Shown here: in pieces, positions 26,083 through 35,520 of the stretch
How the letters are laid out: each line of letters begins with the position of its first letter
How positions within the stretch are numbered: the stretch's first letter is position 1
Source of the DNA: Oscillatoria princeps RMCB-10
Lineage (GTDB): Bacteria; Cyanobacteriota; Cyanobacteriia; Cyanobacteriales; Oscillatoriaceae
Length of the DNA stretch: 64,000 nt
Assembly (NCBI GenBank): GCA_019359235.1
Contig: JAHHHT010000015.1
Coordinates: 1-64,000, forward strand
Reading direction: 5' to 3'
Translations under genes and position numbers: made by a program
Notes under the pieces: generated by a model
Told to the model about the DNA's origin: nothing
Database searches by the model: none
The model's input: the letters and a program-made list of their open reading frames with translations, nothing else

Positions 26083-27339
26083 GTGAACACTGACACGATT
26101 CTCAAACGATTTGAACACTTTGGCGTCCGTCCGGGCTTGGAGCGGAGCCGGCAGCTGTTGGCCAAGTTGGGCAACCCGCACTCCTCAGTGCCGGTTATCC
26201 ATGTGGCTGGGACGAATGGCAAGGGTTCCGTGTGCGCCTATCTGTCTGCAGTGCTCGCGGAAGCCGGCTATCGCACCGGACGCTACATTTCGCCTCATTT
26301 GGTGGACTGGACTGAACGCATTTGCCTGAATGAAGAGCCGATCTCACCGGCACAGTTGCAGCAGTTGCTGCTGGAAGTTCAAGACGCCATTGAACCCGAC
26401 GAGCCGTCACCGACCCAGTTTGAAGTGATAACTGCAGCGGCTTGGCTGTATTTTGCCCAACAGCAGGTGGATATAGCGGTGATGGAAGTGGGGTTGGGCG
26501 GACGCTTGGATGCGACAAATGTGTGCGAGCGTCCCTTGGTGAGCGTGATTACTTCGATTAGCTGGGAGCACTGGCAAGTCCTCGGCCCTACTTTAGCGGA
26601 CATTGCCGGTGAGAAAGCCGGCATCCTCAAGCCCGGGTGCCCTGCGGTGGTGGGACAGCTGCCACCGGAAGCTCGGGCGGTGGTGGAAAAACGGATTGCT
26701 GAACTGGGCTGTCCGGCGGTGTGGGCAGAACCGGCGGCGGTTTTGGAAAGCGCGTCTCTCTCAGGGGAACACCCCAGATGGGTGTCATATCAGGGAATTG
26801 AGTATCCCTTGCCGCTGGAGGGAGATATCCAGCTTGGCAATTCGGCGCTAGCGATGGCGGCTTTGCAAATTTTGCGCCAGCAGGGGTGGGAGATTTCTGA
26901 CGGGACGGTCGCGGCTGGCATGGCCAAAACTCGCTGGCCAGGACGCCTGCAGTGGGTGACTTGGCGCAACCGGCGGCTGCTGGTGGACGGTGCCCACAAT
27001 GAGGCTTCCGCTCGGGCGCTGCGCCGGTATGTCGATTCTCTGGATGCCGGTGCGGTGACGTGGGTGATGGGGATACTGGCGAGTAAGGACCGCACCGGCA
27101 TGTTTAAGGCATTGCTGCGACCGCAAGACCGGCTGCTTCTCGTGCCGGTGCCCGATGCCAATTCCGCTGCGCCGGAAGAGCTGGCTGCTCTCGCGAGCAG
27201 CATCTGCCCAGAGTTGGCGGAAGGCAGGTGCTTTGCGGATCTGGAAGCCGGTTTGGAGGCTGCTGCCGAAACGCTTGACAATTTAACCGTTTTGTGCGGT
27301 TCGCTGTATTTGATTGGACATTTCTTGAACCTGCGTTAG
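26083..27339 (+). CDS. folC: bifunctional folylpolyglutamate synthase/dihydrofolate synthase
   Basis: 418 aa, GTG start at 26083. The P-loop HVAGTNGKGSV (about 40-50), the folate-binding SPHLVDWTERI, the carbamylated-lysine region and the C-terminal DGAHNEASARAL ligase motif are all present. It ATP-dependently adds glutamate to dihydropteroate (dihydrofolate synthase) and then to folates in the cytoplasm. Length is normal. The start lies only 17 bp after a repeat element, so promoter sequence may come from that element. Monocistronic here. Confidence 0.95.
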   Translation: MNTDTILKRFEHFGVRPGLERSRQLLAKLGNPHSSVPVIHVAGTNGKGSVCAYLSAVLAEAGYRTGRYISPHLVDWTERICLNEEPISPAQLQQLLLEVQDAIEPDEPSPTQFEVITAAAWLYFAQQQVDIAVMEVGLGGRLDATNVCERPLVSVITSISWEHWQVLGPTLADIAGEKAGILKPGCPAVVGQLPPEARAVVEKRIAELGCPAVWAEPAAVLESASLSGEHPRWVSYQGIEYPLPLEGDIQLGNSALAMAALQILRQQGWEISDGTVAAGMAKTRWPGRLQWVTWRNRRLLVDGAHNEASARALRRYVDSLDAGAVTWVMGILASKDRTGMFKALLRPQDRLLLVPVPDANSAAPEELAALASSICPELAEGRCFADLEAGLEAAAETLDNLTVLCGSLYLIGHFLNLR

Positions 27340-27346
27340 GATGGGC

Positions 27347-27414
27347 CATCAAGGCGTAGGACAGGCGTCCCGCCTGTCCCCATCAAGACGTAGGACAGGC
27401 GTCCCGCCTGTCCC
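27347..27414. repeat. two tandem copies of the GGACAGGCG palindrome unit
   Basis: Two 34-bp units CATCAAG(G/A)CGTAGGACAGG..., each with the GGACAGGCGTCCCGCCTGTCC palindrome, in the gap between the convergent folC and solute-binding genes. They may act as a terminator. Confidence 0.8.
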
Positions 27415-27439
27415 AAAAGCGGGAAGCACAGGCGAGATC

Positions 27440-28726
27440 CTAGCGTTTATTCCAGGTATCGGCGGCACCGGCAACGGCTTGCTCGACTGTTTTTTCACCC
27501 AGCATGGCAGCCTGCAAATTGTCGTAAATGATTTTTTGCAGCTGGTTGATATCCTTCATGGCTGGGATTAAAACCTCTGCGTCTTTCAGCTGGCTGGCAC
27601 TGACGACACGCGCCTTGTCCACCGGGGTCGGCTGTGCCGGTGTGCTGAAAAAGCTATCTTTGAGGGCTTCTTTGGTAGAGGGGAGGACATTAGCGGCTTT
27701 GGCAAAGGCCAGCTGGTTTTTGTCGTTAGTGACAAACAGGGCAAATTTGAGGGCGGCGTCTGGCTGGTCGGTACTCTGCGGGATGGCCAGGTTCATCACG
27801 GCCACATTTTTCTTGCCGGTAGGGCCGGTGATTTCTGGGGCGGCTGCGGAAACCTGGGCGACAGCCGGTGCGTTTTGGGCAATGGTCTTGAAAAATTGCG
27901 GGCCTGAATTGAGGAGGGCAATTTCACCGGCTTGGTAGAGCTCAATGGCACGCCGGTGCCCTTGGGTGAGGGCTTCCTTTGGCAGCAGCCCATTTTTGTA
28001 GAGGTCTACCCAGTATTGAAACGCAGCCTTGCCTTCGGGGGTGTTAAACGCCGCCTTGCCTTGGGCGTCTACCAGCTGTGCGCCCATTTGCACCAGGGAT
28101 TGCAGCACTTCTGCGGAATCTTCGCCGACAAAGCTCACAAAAAAGGCGTATTTGCCGGTTTTTTGTTTAATTTGCTTGGCGGCCTCAGCTAATTGAGCGT
28201 AAGTTGCCGGTGGGGAGGTGATGCCGGCTTGCTGGAGGATTTGGCTGTTGTAAATGGTGATGCGAGTGGTGAGATACCAGGGAATTGCAAAGCTTTTGCC
28301 ATCGAGGCTGCTGGCTTTCCAAATATTTGGCAAATACTGCTCGCGGACGGTGGGAGACACCTTAGAATCGAGATACAGCCAAGCATTGCGCCCTGCCAGG
28401 AGGGAGGCGAAGTTGGGGTTGAGGTTCACTACGTCAGGGGCGGTTTTGGCGGAAACCGCTGCCAGGATCTTGCTTTCCATTGCCGACCAGGGGACATCCA
28501 CCCAGCGCACCTTGATGTCTGGGTTCTCTGATTCAAAGGTGGCGATCAGGCTGTTGAAGTAGTCTGTAAATTGGGGCTGCAGCTGCATCGTCCAGAATTC
28601 AACTTCCTGACGCCCGGATGCCTGCTGCCCGGGGCCAGGTGCCGGGGTGCAGCTGACGGCCCAAGCCAGCACAAACCCCAACAGGCCAAAGACTGCAAAC
28701 CGTCTCCAGGGTTTAATTTTGCTCAT
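27440..28726 (-). CDS. ABC transporter sugar-binding lipoprotein (family 1 solute-binding protein)
   Basis: 428 aa from the ATG at 28726. An upstream in-frame ATG at 28744 adds six residues. The N-terminus is a lipoprotein signal with basic KIKPWRR, a hydrophobic core and a lipobox ending WAVSC. The mature part has the family 1 motifs FWTMQLQPQF, a Glu-rich VDVPWSAMESKILAAVSAKTAPDVV, and PWYLTTRITIYN. It would capture an oligosaccharide or related solute in the periplasm for an ABC importer. No permease or ATPase gene is adjacent, so it must share components encoded elsewhere. Ligand unknown. Confidence 0.9.
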   Translation of the reverse strand: MSKIKPWRRFAVFGLLGFVLAWAVSCTPAPGPGQQASGRQEVEFWTMQLQPQFTDYFNSLIATFESENPDIKVRWVDVPWSAMESKILAAVSAKTAPDVVNLNPNFASLLAGRNAWLYLDSKVSPTVREQYLPNIWKASSLDGKSFAIPWYLTTRITIYNSQILQQAGITSPPATYAQLAEAAKQIKQKTGKYAFFVSFVGEDSAEVLQSLVQMGAQLVDAQGKAAFNTPEGKAAFQYWVDLYKNGLLPKEALTQGHRRAIELYQAGEIALLNSGPQFFKTIAQNAPAVAQVSAAAPEITGPTGKKNVAVMNLAIPQSTDQPDAALKFALFVTNDKNQLAFAKAANVLPSTKEALKDSFFSTPAQPTPVDKARVVSASQLKDAEVLIPAMKDINQLQKIIYDNLQAAMLGEKTVEQAVAGAADTWNKR

Positions 28727-29024
28727 GGGTGCAAAGCCTTCCATGCCGGTGTCGATAAGTATTAGAGACTTTACTATAACGAGACAGGGGCAACGGGAAT
28801 GGGCCTCACCCCTAGCAGAAACAGCTGGGTGTTCGCCCCAGTCCAGATGCAAGCTCGCACGCCCGGGCGCAAGCAGCGGTTGGTGGAGATAGCTGACCGG
28901 TTAAACTGGGTACGATTGGGATACCGCAAATCGCGCCGGGGCGCAACGGGCTAGCACCCCTGCGGATGCCGGTGTTATTTTCATTCAGCCCAAGCCACCC
29001 TGACATTGCTCAAGGGACAAAGCC

Positions 29025-30128
29025 GTGGTTAATGCCTTAAAAAAACTATTTGCCAAAAAAAAGCAAGGGATCGCTGTGGAGATCTCTCCGGACAGGATCA
29101 ATATCGCCCAGCTGCGCAAGCACGGTCAGGGCTACAAATTGGCCACCTTCATCTCTGTGGAGGTTCCAGAGGGCCTCTTTCAAGAAGGCCAGATTACTGA
29201 CGCGCCGGCAGTGGCCAACCTGATCGTGGAAGCGCTGACAGAGCACAAAATCAAGCTCAGGCAGGTGGCTACGGCGATTCCGGGCAGAGAAGCCGTGATC
29301 CGCTTGATTCCGGTGCCGGCGGAACTCAACGATCAAGAACTGCGGGAGTACATGAACCAGGAAGCGGGGCTGTATTTGCCATTCCCCCGCGAGGAAGCGG
29401 ATGTGGACTTCCAAAAACTGGGGCTGTTCGTGGATGAAGATGGCATTGAGAAGGTGCGGGTGCTCATGGTTGCCACCCGCAAAGAAATTACCGATATCTA
29501 TATAAATATTTTTAAAGAAGCTGGGTTAGGGCTGGATGTTATAGAGGTTACGAGTTTTGCCCTGCTGCGGACAATTCGGCAGCAACTCGAGCAGTTCACA
29601 CCGCAAGAGGCCGCCGTGATTGCAGATATCCAATTTGAAAGCACAGAGATTGCCATTGTGGTGGAGGGAATCCCGCAGTTTTCTCGCACGATTCCGATCG
29701 GCACCTACCAAATTCAGGCCGCCCTCTCGAAAGCAATGAACTTGCCGCCAACGAGAAACACCGACCTGCTGGCGGGGATGACCATTCCCGTGACGCCGGC
29801 AGACACCTCAGGACTGGGTACAATGGGAGGAACTAACCCCGGTACGGCTGCCATGCTGAAAATGTTAGGGGAGCTAGCGGATGAAATCCGCCGCTCGATT
29901 GACTTCTATCTAAATCAGAGCGAAGAGCTAGAGGTGGCCCAGCTGCTGCTGGCAGGGCCGGGAGCGGCGTTGGGACAGCTGGATGACTTTTTCATGCAGC
30001 GGTTGAGCATGCCCACTTCTGCGGTAGATCCAGTGGAAAGCCTGTCTGTGGAGGTGGGCGATGACATGACCCCGGCGCAGCGAGCGGGATTAGGGGTTGT
30101 TTTAGGTTTAGGACTGCGGGAGGTGTAA
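29025..30128 (+). CDS. pilM: type IV pilus assembly protein PilM
   Basis: 367 aa, GTG start. Actin-like ATPase of the inner-membrane platform of type IV pili, which binds the N-terminus of PilN. N-terminal GIAVEISPDRINIAQL is the first phosphate-binding strand pair. ATAIPGREAVIRLIPVP and EADVDFQKL follow the family. VIADIQFESTEIAIV is the second nucleotide-binding part. The next gene starts four bases after the stop. It leads the pilMNOQ operon, which in cyanobacteria serves motility and DNA uptake. Confidence 0.95.
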   Translation: MVNALKKLFAKKKQGIAVEISPDRINIAQLRKHGQGYKLATFISVEVPEGLFQEGQITDAPAVANLIVEALTEHKIKLRQVATAIPGREAVIRLIPVPAELNDQELREYMNQEAGLYLPFPREEADVDFQKLGLFVDEDGIEKVRVLMVATRKEITDIYINIFKEAGLGLDVIEVTSFALLRTIRQQLEQFTPQEAAVIADIQFESTEIAIVVEGIPQFSRTIPIGTYQIQAALSKAMNLPPTRNTDLLAGMTIPVTPADTSGLGTMGGTNPGTAAMLKMLGELADEIRRSIDFYLNQSEELEVAQLLLAGPGAALGQLDDFFMQRLSMPTSAVDPVESLSVEVGDDMTPAQRAGLGVVLGLGLREV

Positions 30129-30132
30129 GGCA

Positions 30133-31092
30133 ATGTACAACGTAGAGATTAATTTTCTCAATGACCGCCCGGAATACCAGGGCCGAGAAGTAAAACCTGT
30201 CAGACAGCCCCCTGGCCCGGGCGCGCGGCCCGACCCGATCCCCCTGTTTGCGGGGGTGGCCGTTGGGGTGTTCCTGCCGGCGGCGATCGGGGGTTGGTGG
30301 TTCGTGACCCAGAGTGAGAATCAAAAATTGCAGGAAAAGCTGGCCGGTCTGGAAAGCAAGTTGAAAGGTTTGAAGACCGAGGATGAGGCAATTAAAACCA
30401 TCCAAGCCGAGGCCGATCAAATTAAGGCCCAGACACAGGGATTGGCCACCCTGTTTAATACCTCAATCAAGCCGATATCCGCGATCTTCCAAGATATCCG
30501 CGAGCGGGTTCCCTCTGGGGTTCAAGTCAGCATGCTACAGCAGACGGTAGCAGTTGACGAAGAATTGAAGAAAGCAGCAGCCGCAGCGCCCAAACCAGCC
30601 GCTACCCCAGCCCCCGCCACCCCAGCCCCCGCCACCCCAGCCGCCGGTGCCCCAGCCGCCGGTGCCCCAGCCGCCGGTGCCCCAGCCGCCCCCCCACCCC
30701 CCCCGGCTCCCCCACCAGCACAGGTCAACTGGGAATTCTTTAAACAAAAGATTCAGCTTTCAGGCACAGCCAAATCGTTTGACGAAGTGAATGATTTTAT
30801 GCTAACTCTCAAACAGTCTCCATTCTTGAATGCCACCGAGGTTAAGCTGGTTGAAGCGAATTTGGTGGAGAATTCCTTAAAGGTGGCAGTGCCTGAACCC
30901 AAGGAGAAAACACTGGCAGCGCCGGCACAGCCTCCCCAACTTGAACTGCCAACAGTGGTGGAATACAAGATTGAAGTCGGGGTCAACAAGACTTTTGCTT
31001 CCCAGCTAGTCGGAGAGCTGACTCGCACCGGAGCGATTGGACTGGCGAGTCGCGTTGAAACACTGCAAAACAAGGGGGTTGTTCTTCCATGA
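30133..31092 (+). CDS. pilN: type IV pilus assembly protein PilN
   Basis: 319 aa. N-terminal YNVEINFLNDRPEY is the PilM-binding motif. A transmembrane helix lies at about 38-58, then a coiled coil (about 60-95) and the periplasmic domain. An Ala/Pro-rich insert of about 40 residues (155-197), built of APATP and AAGAP units, splits the periplasmic part. It is not a usual feature of PilN and is probably a flexible linker. Overlaps pilO by four bases. It bridges PilM in the cytoplasm and PilO in the periplasm. Confidence 0.92.
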   Translation: MYNVEINFLNDRPEYQGREVKPVRQPPGPGARPDPIPLFAGVAVGVFLPAAIGGWWFVTQSENQKLQEKLAGLESKLKGLKTEDEAIKTIQAEADQIKAQTQGLATLFNTSIKPISAIFQDIRERVPSGVQVSMLQQTVAVDEELKKAAAAAPKPAATPAPATPAPATPAAGAPAAGAPAAGAPAAPPPPPAPPPAQVNWEFFKQKIQLSGTAKSFDEVNDFMLTLKQSPFLNATEVKLVEANLVENSLKVAVPEPKEKTLAAPAQPPQLELPTVVEYKIEVGVNKTFASQLVGELTRTGAIGLASRVETLQNKGVVLP

Positions 31093-31835
31093 CAGTCAGT
31101 GAAGAGTATTATGGAGAGCAGAGCGGCGAACAAGAGGCTGGTAAAGGTGGGTTATTTGGCATTCAACTAACGCCAACCCTGATGGGGGTTATGGCCGCCG
31201 TTGCTGGAGTGGCAGCCGCTGTGGCTATGTTCATGTACCTGCTGCAGCCGGCGCAGCAGGAGCAGGAAAAGCTGACCAATGATATTAAGGCGAAGGAGCA
31301 AGAAATTGTGAGCCTGAAAATTGGCCAGTCGAAGAAGCAAGAAGCCGAGGCAAATCGGGAGCGGGAAAAACAGCTAAAAACTCAGGTAGAAGCCTTGTTG
31401 GGTGAGGAGAAAACCTTAGATACGCTGCTGCTGGATATTAACAAGCTCGTTAAGGAGAGCGGAGCCAAGCTGAAAAATTACAAACCAGCAGACAGCAGCC
31501 TCTCGCAGGCGCTGTTTACCAAGGATGGCAAACCGGCAAGCGCGGGGAGTCTGCAAGGGTTTAAATCCCTGTCAGTCTTGCTGGAGGTGGAAGGTACTTT
31601 CGCTCAAATCCAATCGATTGTGCGCAATATTGAGCGGTTGGAGCCCCTGCTGGTGATGGGGAAATTTGACTCGCTGGTGGACGAACAAACCCTGGAGCTG
31701 CTGGTGTCCCCGGAAGGCAGAGTGCTGCGCCTGAGCGATCCAACGCTGAAAACCACCTTCGAGATCCTGGCTATAGTGCCGAAATCGCCGGAGTCAAGCG
31801 CTGCGAAGCCAGCGCCCGCCGAACAGAAAAAGTAG
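31089..31835 (+). CDS. pilO: type IV pilus assembly protein PilO
   Basis: 248 aa. One transmembrane helix at about 31-52, then a long coiled coil (about 55-115) and a ferredoxin-like periplasmic domain (LEVEGTFAQIQSIVRNIERLEPLL). It pairs with PilN and aligns the inner-membrane complex with the PilQ secretin. ATGA overlap with pilN shows translational coupling. About 290 bp of repeats separate it from pilQ; the space often taken by pilP carries no gene here. Confidence 0.92.
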   Translation: MTVSEEYYGEQSGEQEAGKGGLFGIQLTPTLMGVMAAVAGVAAAVAMFMYLLQPAQQEQEKLTNDIKAKEQEIVSLKIGQSKKQEAEANREREKQLKTQVEALLGEEKTLDTLLLDINKLVKESGAKLKNYKPADSSLSQALFTKDGKPASAGSLQGFKSLSVLLEVEGTFAQIQSIVRNIERLEPLLVMGKFDSLVDEQTLELLVSPEGRVLRLSDPTLKTTFEILAIVPKSPESSAAKPAPAEQKK

Positions 31836-31884
31836 TCCGGAATCAGTCCGGAGGGGGAGCTGAGGGAGCTTCGGAGCGGGGGAG

Positions 31885-32032
31885 CATCTTGTAGAGACAA
31901 GGGTTTATCGCGTCTGGCGAGAGTGTATTGTGGAGACAAGGGTTTATCGCGTCTGGCGAGAGTGTATTGTAGAGACGCGATAAATCGCGTTTGGAACTCT
32001 CTGCTGTAGAGACAAGGGTTTATCGCGTCTTG
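31885..32032. repeat. tandem 40-bp repeat GTAGAGACAAGGGTTTATCGCG
   Basis: Three 40-bp units with GAGACAAGGGTTTATCGCGTCT plus a variant with the perfect palindrome AGACGCGATAAATCGCGTTT lie between pilO and pilQ. A related single unit is at 57752-57778. It may fold into hairpins in the pil transcript and separate pilO from pilQ expression. Confidence 0.85.
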
Positions 32033-32126
32033 TGCGGGGGAGAGGTTGATTGCAGGAAATAGCAAAATCCTATAAGAGAGTTCAGGCAGTTATGTTTCTT
32101 TCATTGGGTGACATGAGGAGGGAACG

Positions 32127-34568
32127 GTGAAACAGTATCAGAAACAGTATCAGGGATTGGCCGGCCTGTTGTTGGGAGGGGCTGCGATTCTAGTGGCACA
32201 AGCGCCGGCAACTGCAGCGCCCACGCAAGTTACAGGGGTGCAAGTCAGGCAAACCAGTCGGGGCGTTGAGGTTTTTTTGCAAACGCAGAACGGGGAACGC
32301 CCTCAGATTTTTACGGTGGTTCGTGGCAACGATCTGGTGGCAGACGTGATCAACACGGAGCTGCGCTTACCACAGGGCAATGGGTTCCGTCAAGATAACC
32401 CCTACCCCGGCATTGCTTCAATTGTGGTCAATCAGCTGGATGCCAACAGCATCAGAGTTACCGTCACCGGCACCGGCAGCCCACCCGTCGGCCAAATTGC
32501 CGGACGGGACGCCCGGGGTATTCTGTTTGGCTTCAGTCCCGGAAACGGCACTGCAGCGGCAGTCCCGCCCCGCCCGCCCTTGGCCGGCCTCCCTGGCCTT
32601 CCTCCAGGGCCATCGGTGCAAGTGCCGCCGGCCAGTAGGCCAGCCGCTCCCAGCCAACCGCTGCCTGGATCGCCCAGTGTGATGTTTCCTAACCCAGAAG
32701 TAACGATTGACGGCATGCCTGCAGCGCCTGGGGGGGTGCCGCCCGCCGGTGTCAGCCCCTCTGCGGCACCGCCTTTGCTGCCTCGGGCGATTGCGCCGCC
32801 GGTGGGCGATATTGCCATTTCCACCACGGACAGTTCGGGTGCTACTTTGGATTTGGGGACAAATGAGCGAGTGCCCCGTTTGGTATTGCGGGATGCGCCG
32901 GTGCGAGAGGTGCTGTCGCTGCTGGTGAGAGCTGCCGGTCTGAATATCGCCTTTAGTGGCGACGCGCCAGCTCAGACCGGCCAGGGGGCTCAGCCAGCTC
33001 AGGCCGCTCAGGCCGGTCAGGCGGCTGCCGGCTCAGAGGGGCCGAGGGTGTCCCTGGACATTGAAAATGAATCGGTGCAAGATGTTTTCAACTACGTCCT
33101 GCGGCTGAGTGGCTTGCAAGCCAACCGCATTGGGCGGACAATTTTCGTCGGCACTCGGCTGCCCAACGAACTTCGCGATGTGGTGATTCGCACTTTCCGC
33201 ATGAACCAAGTGGGTGCCCGACAAGCCGCCGGCTTTTTGGCCAGTATGGGTGCGGAAAGCTCCGTGACCACTACCCAAGAACAAACTGAGGTGACAGCTG
33301 TTCCCATTCAAGGAACTGACCAGGCGATTACGCGAACCAGCACCCGGGTGGCGACCCGGATTGAGCCTCTCACCGCTCCCCCTACGGTAACCGTACAACC
33401 TATCTTGCGGGGGTTGCAAGTTCTTGTCGATGAGCGGCTCAACACCGTCACCGTAGTTGGGCCCAGGCGTCAGGTAGAAATTGCTTCCTCTCAGCTGGTG
33501 CAGCTCGACCTGCGCCGGCGTCAAGTAGCGGTGAATGTTAAGATTATTGACGTCAACCTGACGGCAGCAGATAACTACAACAGCAGCTTTTCTTTCGGGG
33601 TTGGTGACAGTTTCTTTGTCAACGACGGGGGCTCTGCTGCAGTCAATTTCGGCGGGCTCAATCCACCCAGCAGAACTGCAGCGACCAGCACCCCACTCAG
33701 CCCGCCCATTACAGCCAATCCAGTCGCAACGGAAGAACCTTTCGTAGATACAAGCGGTTTAACCGCCGTTCCGTTCACCGGGCAGAACGGCACTACTGGC
33801 CTGATTCTCGACCCTCGCGCCCCTGTAACAGAAAATCCCTACAGAACTGGAATTCGGGAGTACGAGCCCGGAACCGAAAGCGACGGGGGCACTGCGACTG
33901 CTGCGATGTTTCCTTTTATCCGATATCCCAGGAGGTTTCTCTCCCTATTGCAGGCTCAAGTTGTCAGTGGCAATGCCAAGATTCTGACTGACCCGACTCT
34001 GGTTGTCCAAGAAGGGCAGCAGGCTCAAGTCAACCTGACTCAGGATGTGATTGGCAACGTCCAAACACAAGTCAACGCTACTGCAACTCAATCAACCACG
34101 ACAACAACAGCAACGATTGCAAAGGCAGGTTTAATCCTCGGCGTTCAGGTTCAGCGGATTGACGACAACGGTTTTATTACCTTAAACGTAACGCCCAAGG
34201 TGACCTCAATTGCCGATACAGAAAGTTTTGGTGGCACTACAATCGCTTTGCTCGCCGAGCGCTCCCTCAACTCTGGAGAGATTCGCCTGCGAGATGGCCA
34301 GACCTTGATCCTGTCTGGCATCATTCAGGAACAAGACAGAACTGAGGTTACAAAAGTCCCAATCTTAGGGGATCTGCCGATCATTGGCGCGCTGTTCAGA
34401 AGGACTAATCGGGACAACTCCCGGGCTGAAGTGATTGTGGTGATGACGCCTCAGATTATCGATGACTCGGAGCGATCTCCGTTTGGCTACGGCTACACGC
34501 CAGGGCGAGACGTGCGCCCGATCATCCAGCGGCAAGGTTTGCCCAACGGCAGCAGCCCCAACCAGTAG
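32127..34568 (+). CDS. pilQ: type IV pilus secretin PilQ
   Basis: 813 aa, GTG start with GAGGAGGGA upstream. Signal peptide, AMIN-like domain (about 30-125, peptidoglycan anchoring), Pro-rich linker (about 135-215), secretin N-domains with a Gln/Ala-rich insert, then the secretin core from about 600 to 765 with ILTDPTLVVQEGQQAQVNL and the C-terminal signature TEVTKVPILGDLPIIGALFRR. It forms the outer-membrane pore for the pilus. Last gene of the pil set, followed by a strong hairpin. Length is in the usual range for cyanobacteria. Confidence 0.95.
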   Translation: MKQYQKQYQGLAGLLLGGAAILVAQAPATAAPTQVTGVQVRQTSRGVEVFLQTQNGERPQIFTVVRGNDLVADVINTELRLPQGNGFRQDNPYPGIASIVVNQLDANSIRVTVTGTGSPPVGQIAGRDARGILFGFSPGNGTAAAVPPRPPLAGLPGLPPGPSVQVPPASRPAAPSQPLPGSPSVMFPNPEVTIDGMPAAPGGVPPAGVSPSAAPPLLPRAIAPPVGDIAISTTDSSGATLDLGTNERVPRLVLRDAPVREVLSLLVRAAGLNIAFSGDAPAQTGQGAQPAQAAQAGQAAAGSEGPRVSLDIENESVQDVFNYVLRLSGLQANRIGRTIFVGTRLPNELRDVVIRTFRMNQVGARQAAGFLASMGAESSVTTTQEQTEVTAVPIQGTDQAITRTSTRVATRIEPLTAPPTVTVQPILRGLQVLVDERLNTVTVVGPRRQVEIASSQLVQLDLRRRQVAVNVKIIDVNLTAADNYNSSFSFGVGDSFFVNDGGSAAVNFGGLNPPSRTAATSTPLSPPITANPVATEEPFVDTSGLTAVPFTGQNGTTGLILDPRAPVTENPYRTGIREYEPGTESDGGTATAAMFPFIRYPRRFLSLLQAQVVSGNAKILTDPTLVVQEGQQAQVNLTQDVIGNVQTQVNATATQSTTTTTATIAKAGLILGVQVQRIDDNGFITLNVTPKVTSIADTESFGGTTIALLAERSLNSGEIRLRDGQTLILSGIIQEQDRTEVTKVPILGDLPIIGALFRRTNRDNSRAEVIVVMTPQIIDDSERSPFGYGYTPGRDVRPIIQRQGLPNGSSPNQ

Positions 34569-34613
34569 CCCGATGGTCGCGACCGCTCGGGAACACCAGA
34601 GAAACAGCAGCCG

Positions 34614-34646
34614 AGAAACCCGGTTTCTTCCAGAAACCGGGTTTCA
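34614..34646. terminator. hairpin after pilQ (GAAACCCGGTTTC family)
   Basis: Arms AGAAACCCGGTTTCT and AGAAACCGGGTTTC with a 3-base loop, 46 bp after the pilQ stop. No T-run. Same core as the elements at 23100, 46265, 50068 and 60438. Confidence 0.6.
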
Positions 34647-34683
34647 AAATCCCCAGGGACTTGACGCAGCTGCTCCCAAACCC

Positions 34684-34712
34684 TTGACAGAACAGTCGGT
34701 TTATGCTATAAT
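34684..34712 (+). promoter_or_regulatory. consensus sigma-70 promoter
   Basis: TTGACA (34684-34689), 17-bp spacer, TATAAT (34707-34712), with TG one base before the -10. It is the best promoter seen in the window. Transcription would start near 34719. Confidence 0.75.
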
Positions 34713-35212
34713 ACGTCTTCCCGTGCGGATAGGGGATTTGGCTGCGCGTTCTTGGCGGGTTGGGGGTGCCGGTGCCAGGAGTGGGGGCGGGGCAAGTGAC
34801 AGCCTTTCCCTGTGCCAGAGAGATTTCGGGTGAGCCCCTTGAGCTGTCAATTTCGGCTCTTGTACCGCTAAAGGAGTATTTCTGGGGACTGTCAGCCCGG
34901 CAGGCCAGCAGAGGATCTGCCTGTAAAAAACTGACCCAAGAGGTACAGCATTGCTGCCCGCACCGCCCCGCACAGGCTTTTATGGCCACTCAGACGGGTG
35001 CTGCGTGCGGATTTTGACGCCGATCGACATAAATTAAGGCTTTCAGGCTTCCATATCCGGCGAGCAACCTTTAGAATAATGCAGTGAAAGCTAGAGTCTG
35101 AGAGATTTTCAGCCATTTTGGGCGAAAATTTCAAAGGCCAGACTCAGGCCCAGCTATCACTAGCTGAAAAGGCAAAGTGATATTTAACCCACAACAGTGA
35201 TGGTGCTTAGAT

Positions 35213-35494
35213 ATGAATAAGGGCGAATTAGTTGATGTGGTTGCCGAAAAGGCCAGTGTTACCAAAAAGCAAGCCGATGCTGTGCTGACTGCTGCCTTGG
35301 AAGCAATCATGGATGCCGTTTCCGAGGGCGACAAGGTGACTTTGGTCGGCTTTGGCTCGTTTGAGTCTCGCGAGCGCAAAGCCCGTGAGGGTCGCAATCC
35401 CAAAACTGGCGACAAAATGGAAATCCCCGCGACAAAGGTGCCGGCTTTCTCCGCCGGCAAACTGTTCAAGGAAAAGGTCGCGCCGGAATCCTAG
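35213..35494 (+). CDS. hup: DNA-binding protein HU
   Basis: 93 aa, histone-like nucleoid protein. NKGELVDVVAEKASVTKKQADAVL is the dimer helix pair. VTLVGFGSFESRERKAREGRNPKTG leads into the DNA-binding beta-arm, which ends IPATKVPAFSAGKLFKE. Full length for the family. Binds and bends DNA without strong sequence preference. The aminotransferase gene follows after 26 bp, so co-transcription is possible. Confidence 0.96.
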   Translation: MNKGELVDVVAEKASVTKKQADAVLTAALEAIMDAVSEGDKVTLVGFGSFESRERKAREGRNPKTGDKMEIPATKVPAFSAGKLFKEKVAPES

Positions 35495-35520
35495 TCTGTC
35501 GCGAAGCGCCCTAGCAATCC

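Larger units (their letters stand above)
34569..35212. other. gene-free region with strong promoter upstream of HU
   Basis: Holds the hairpin at 34614-34646 and a near-perfect promoter at 34684-34712, followed by almost 500 bp without a credible frame. Several stems are visible, for example TGACAGC...GCTGTCA within 34797-34845. Either a small RNA gene or an unusually long leader of the HU gene. Confidence 0.5.
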
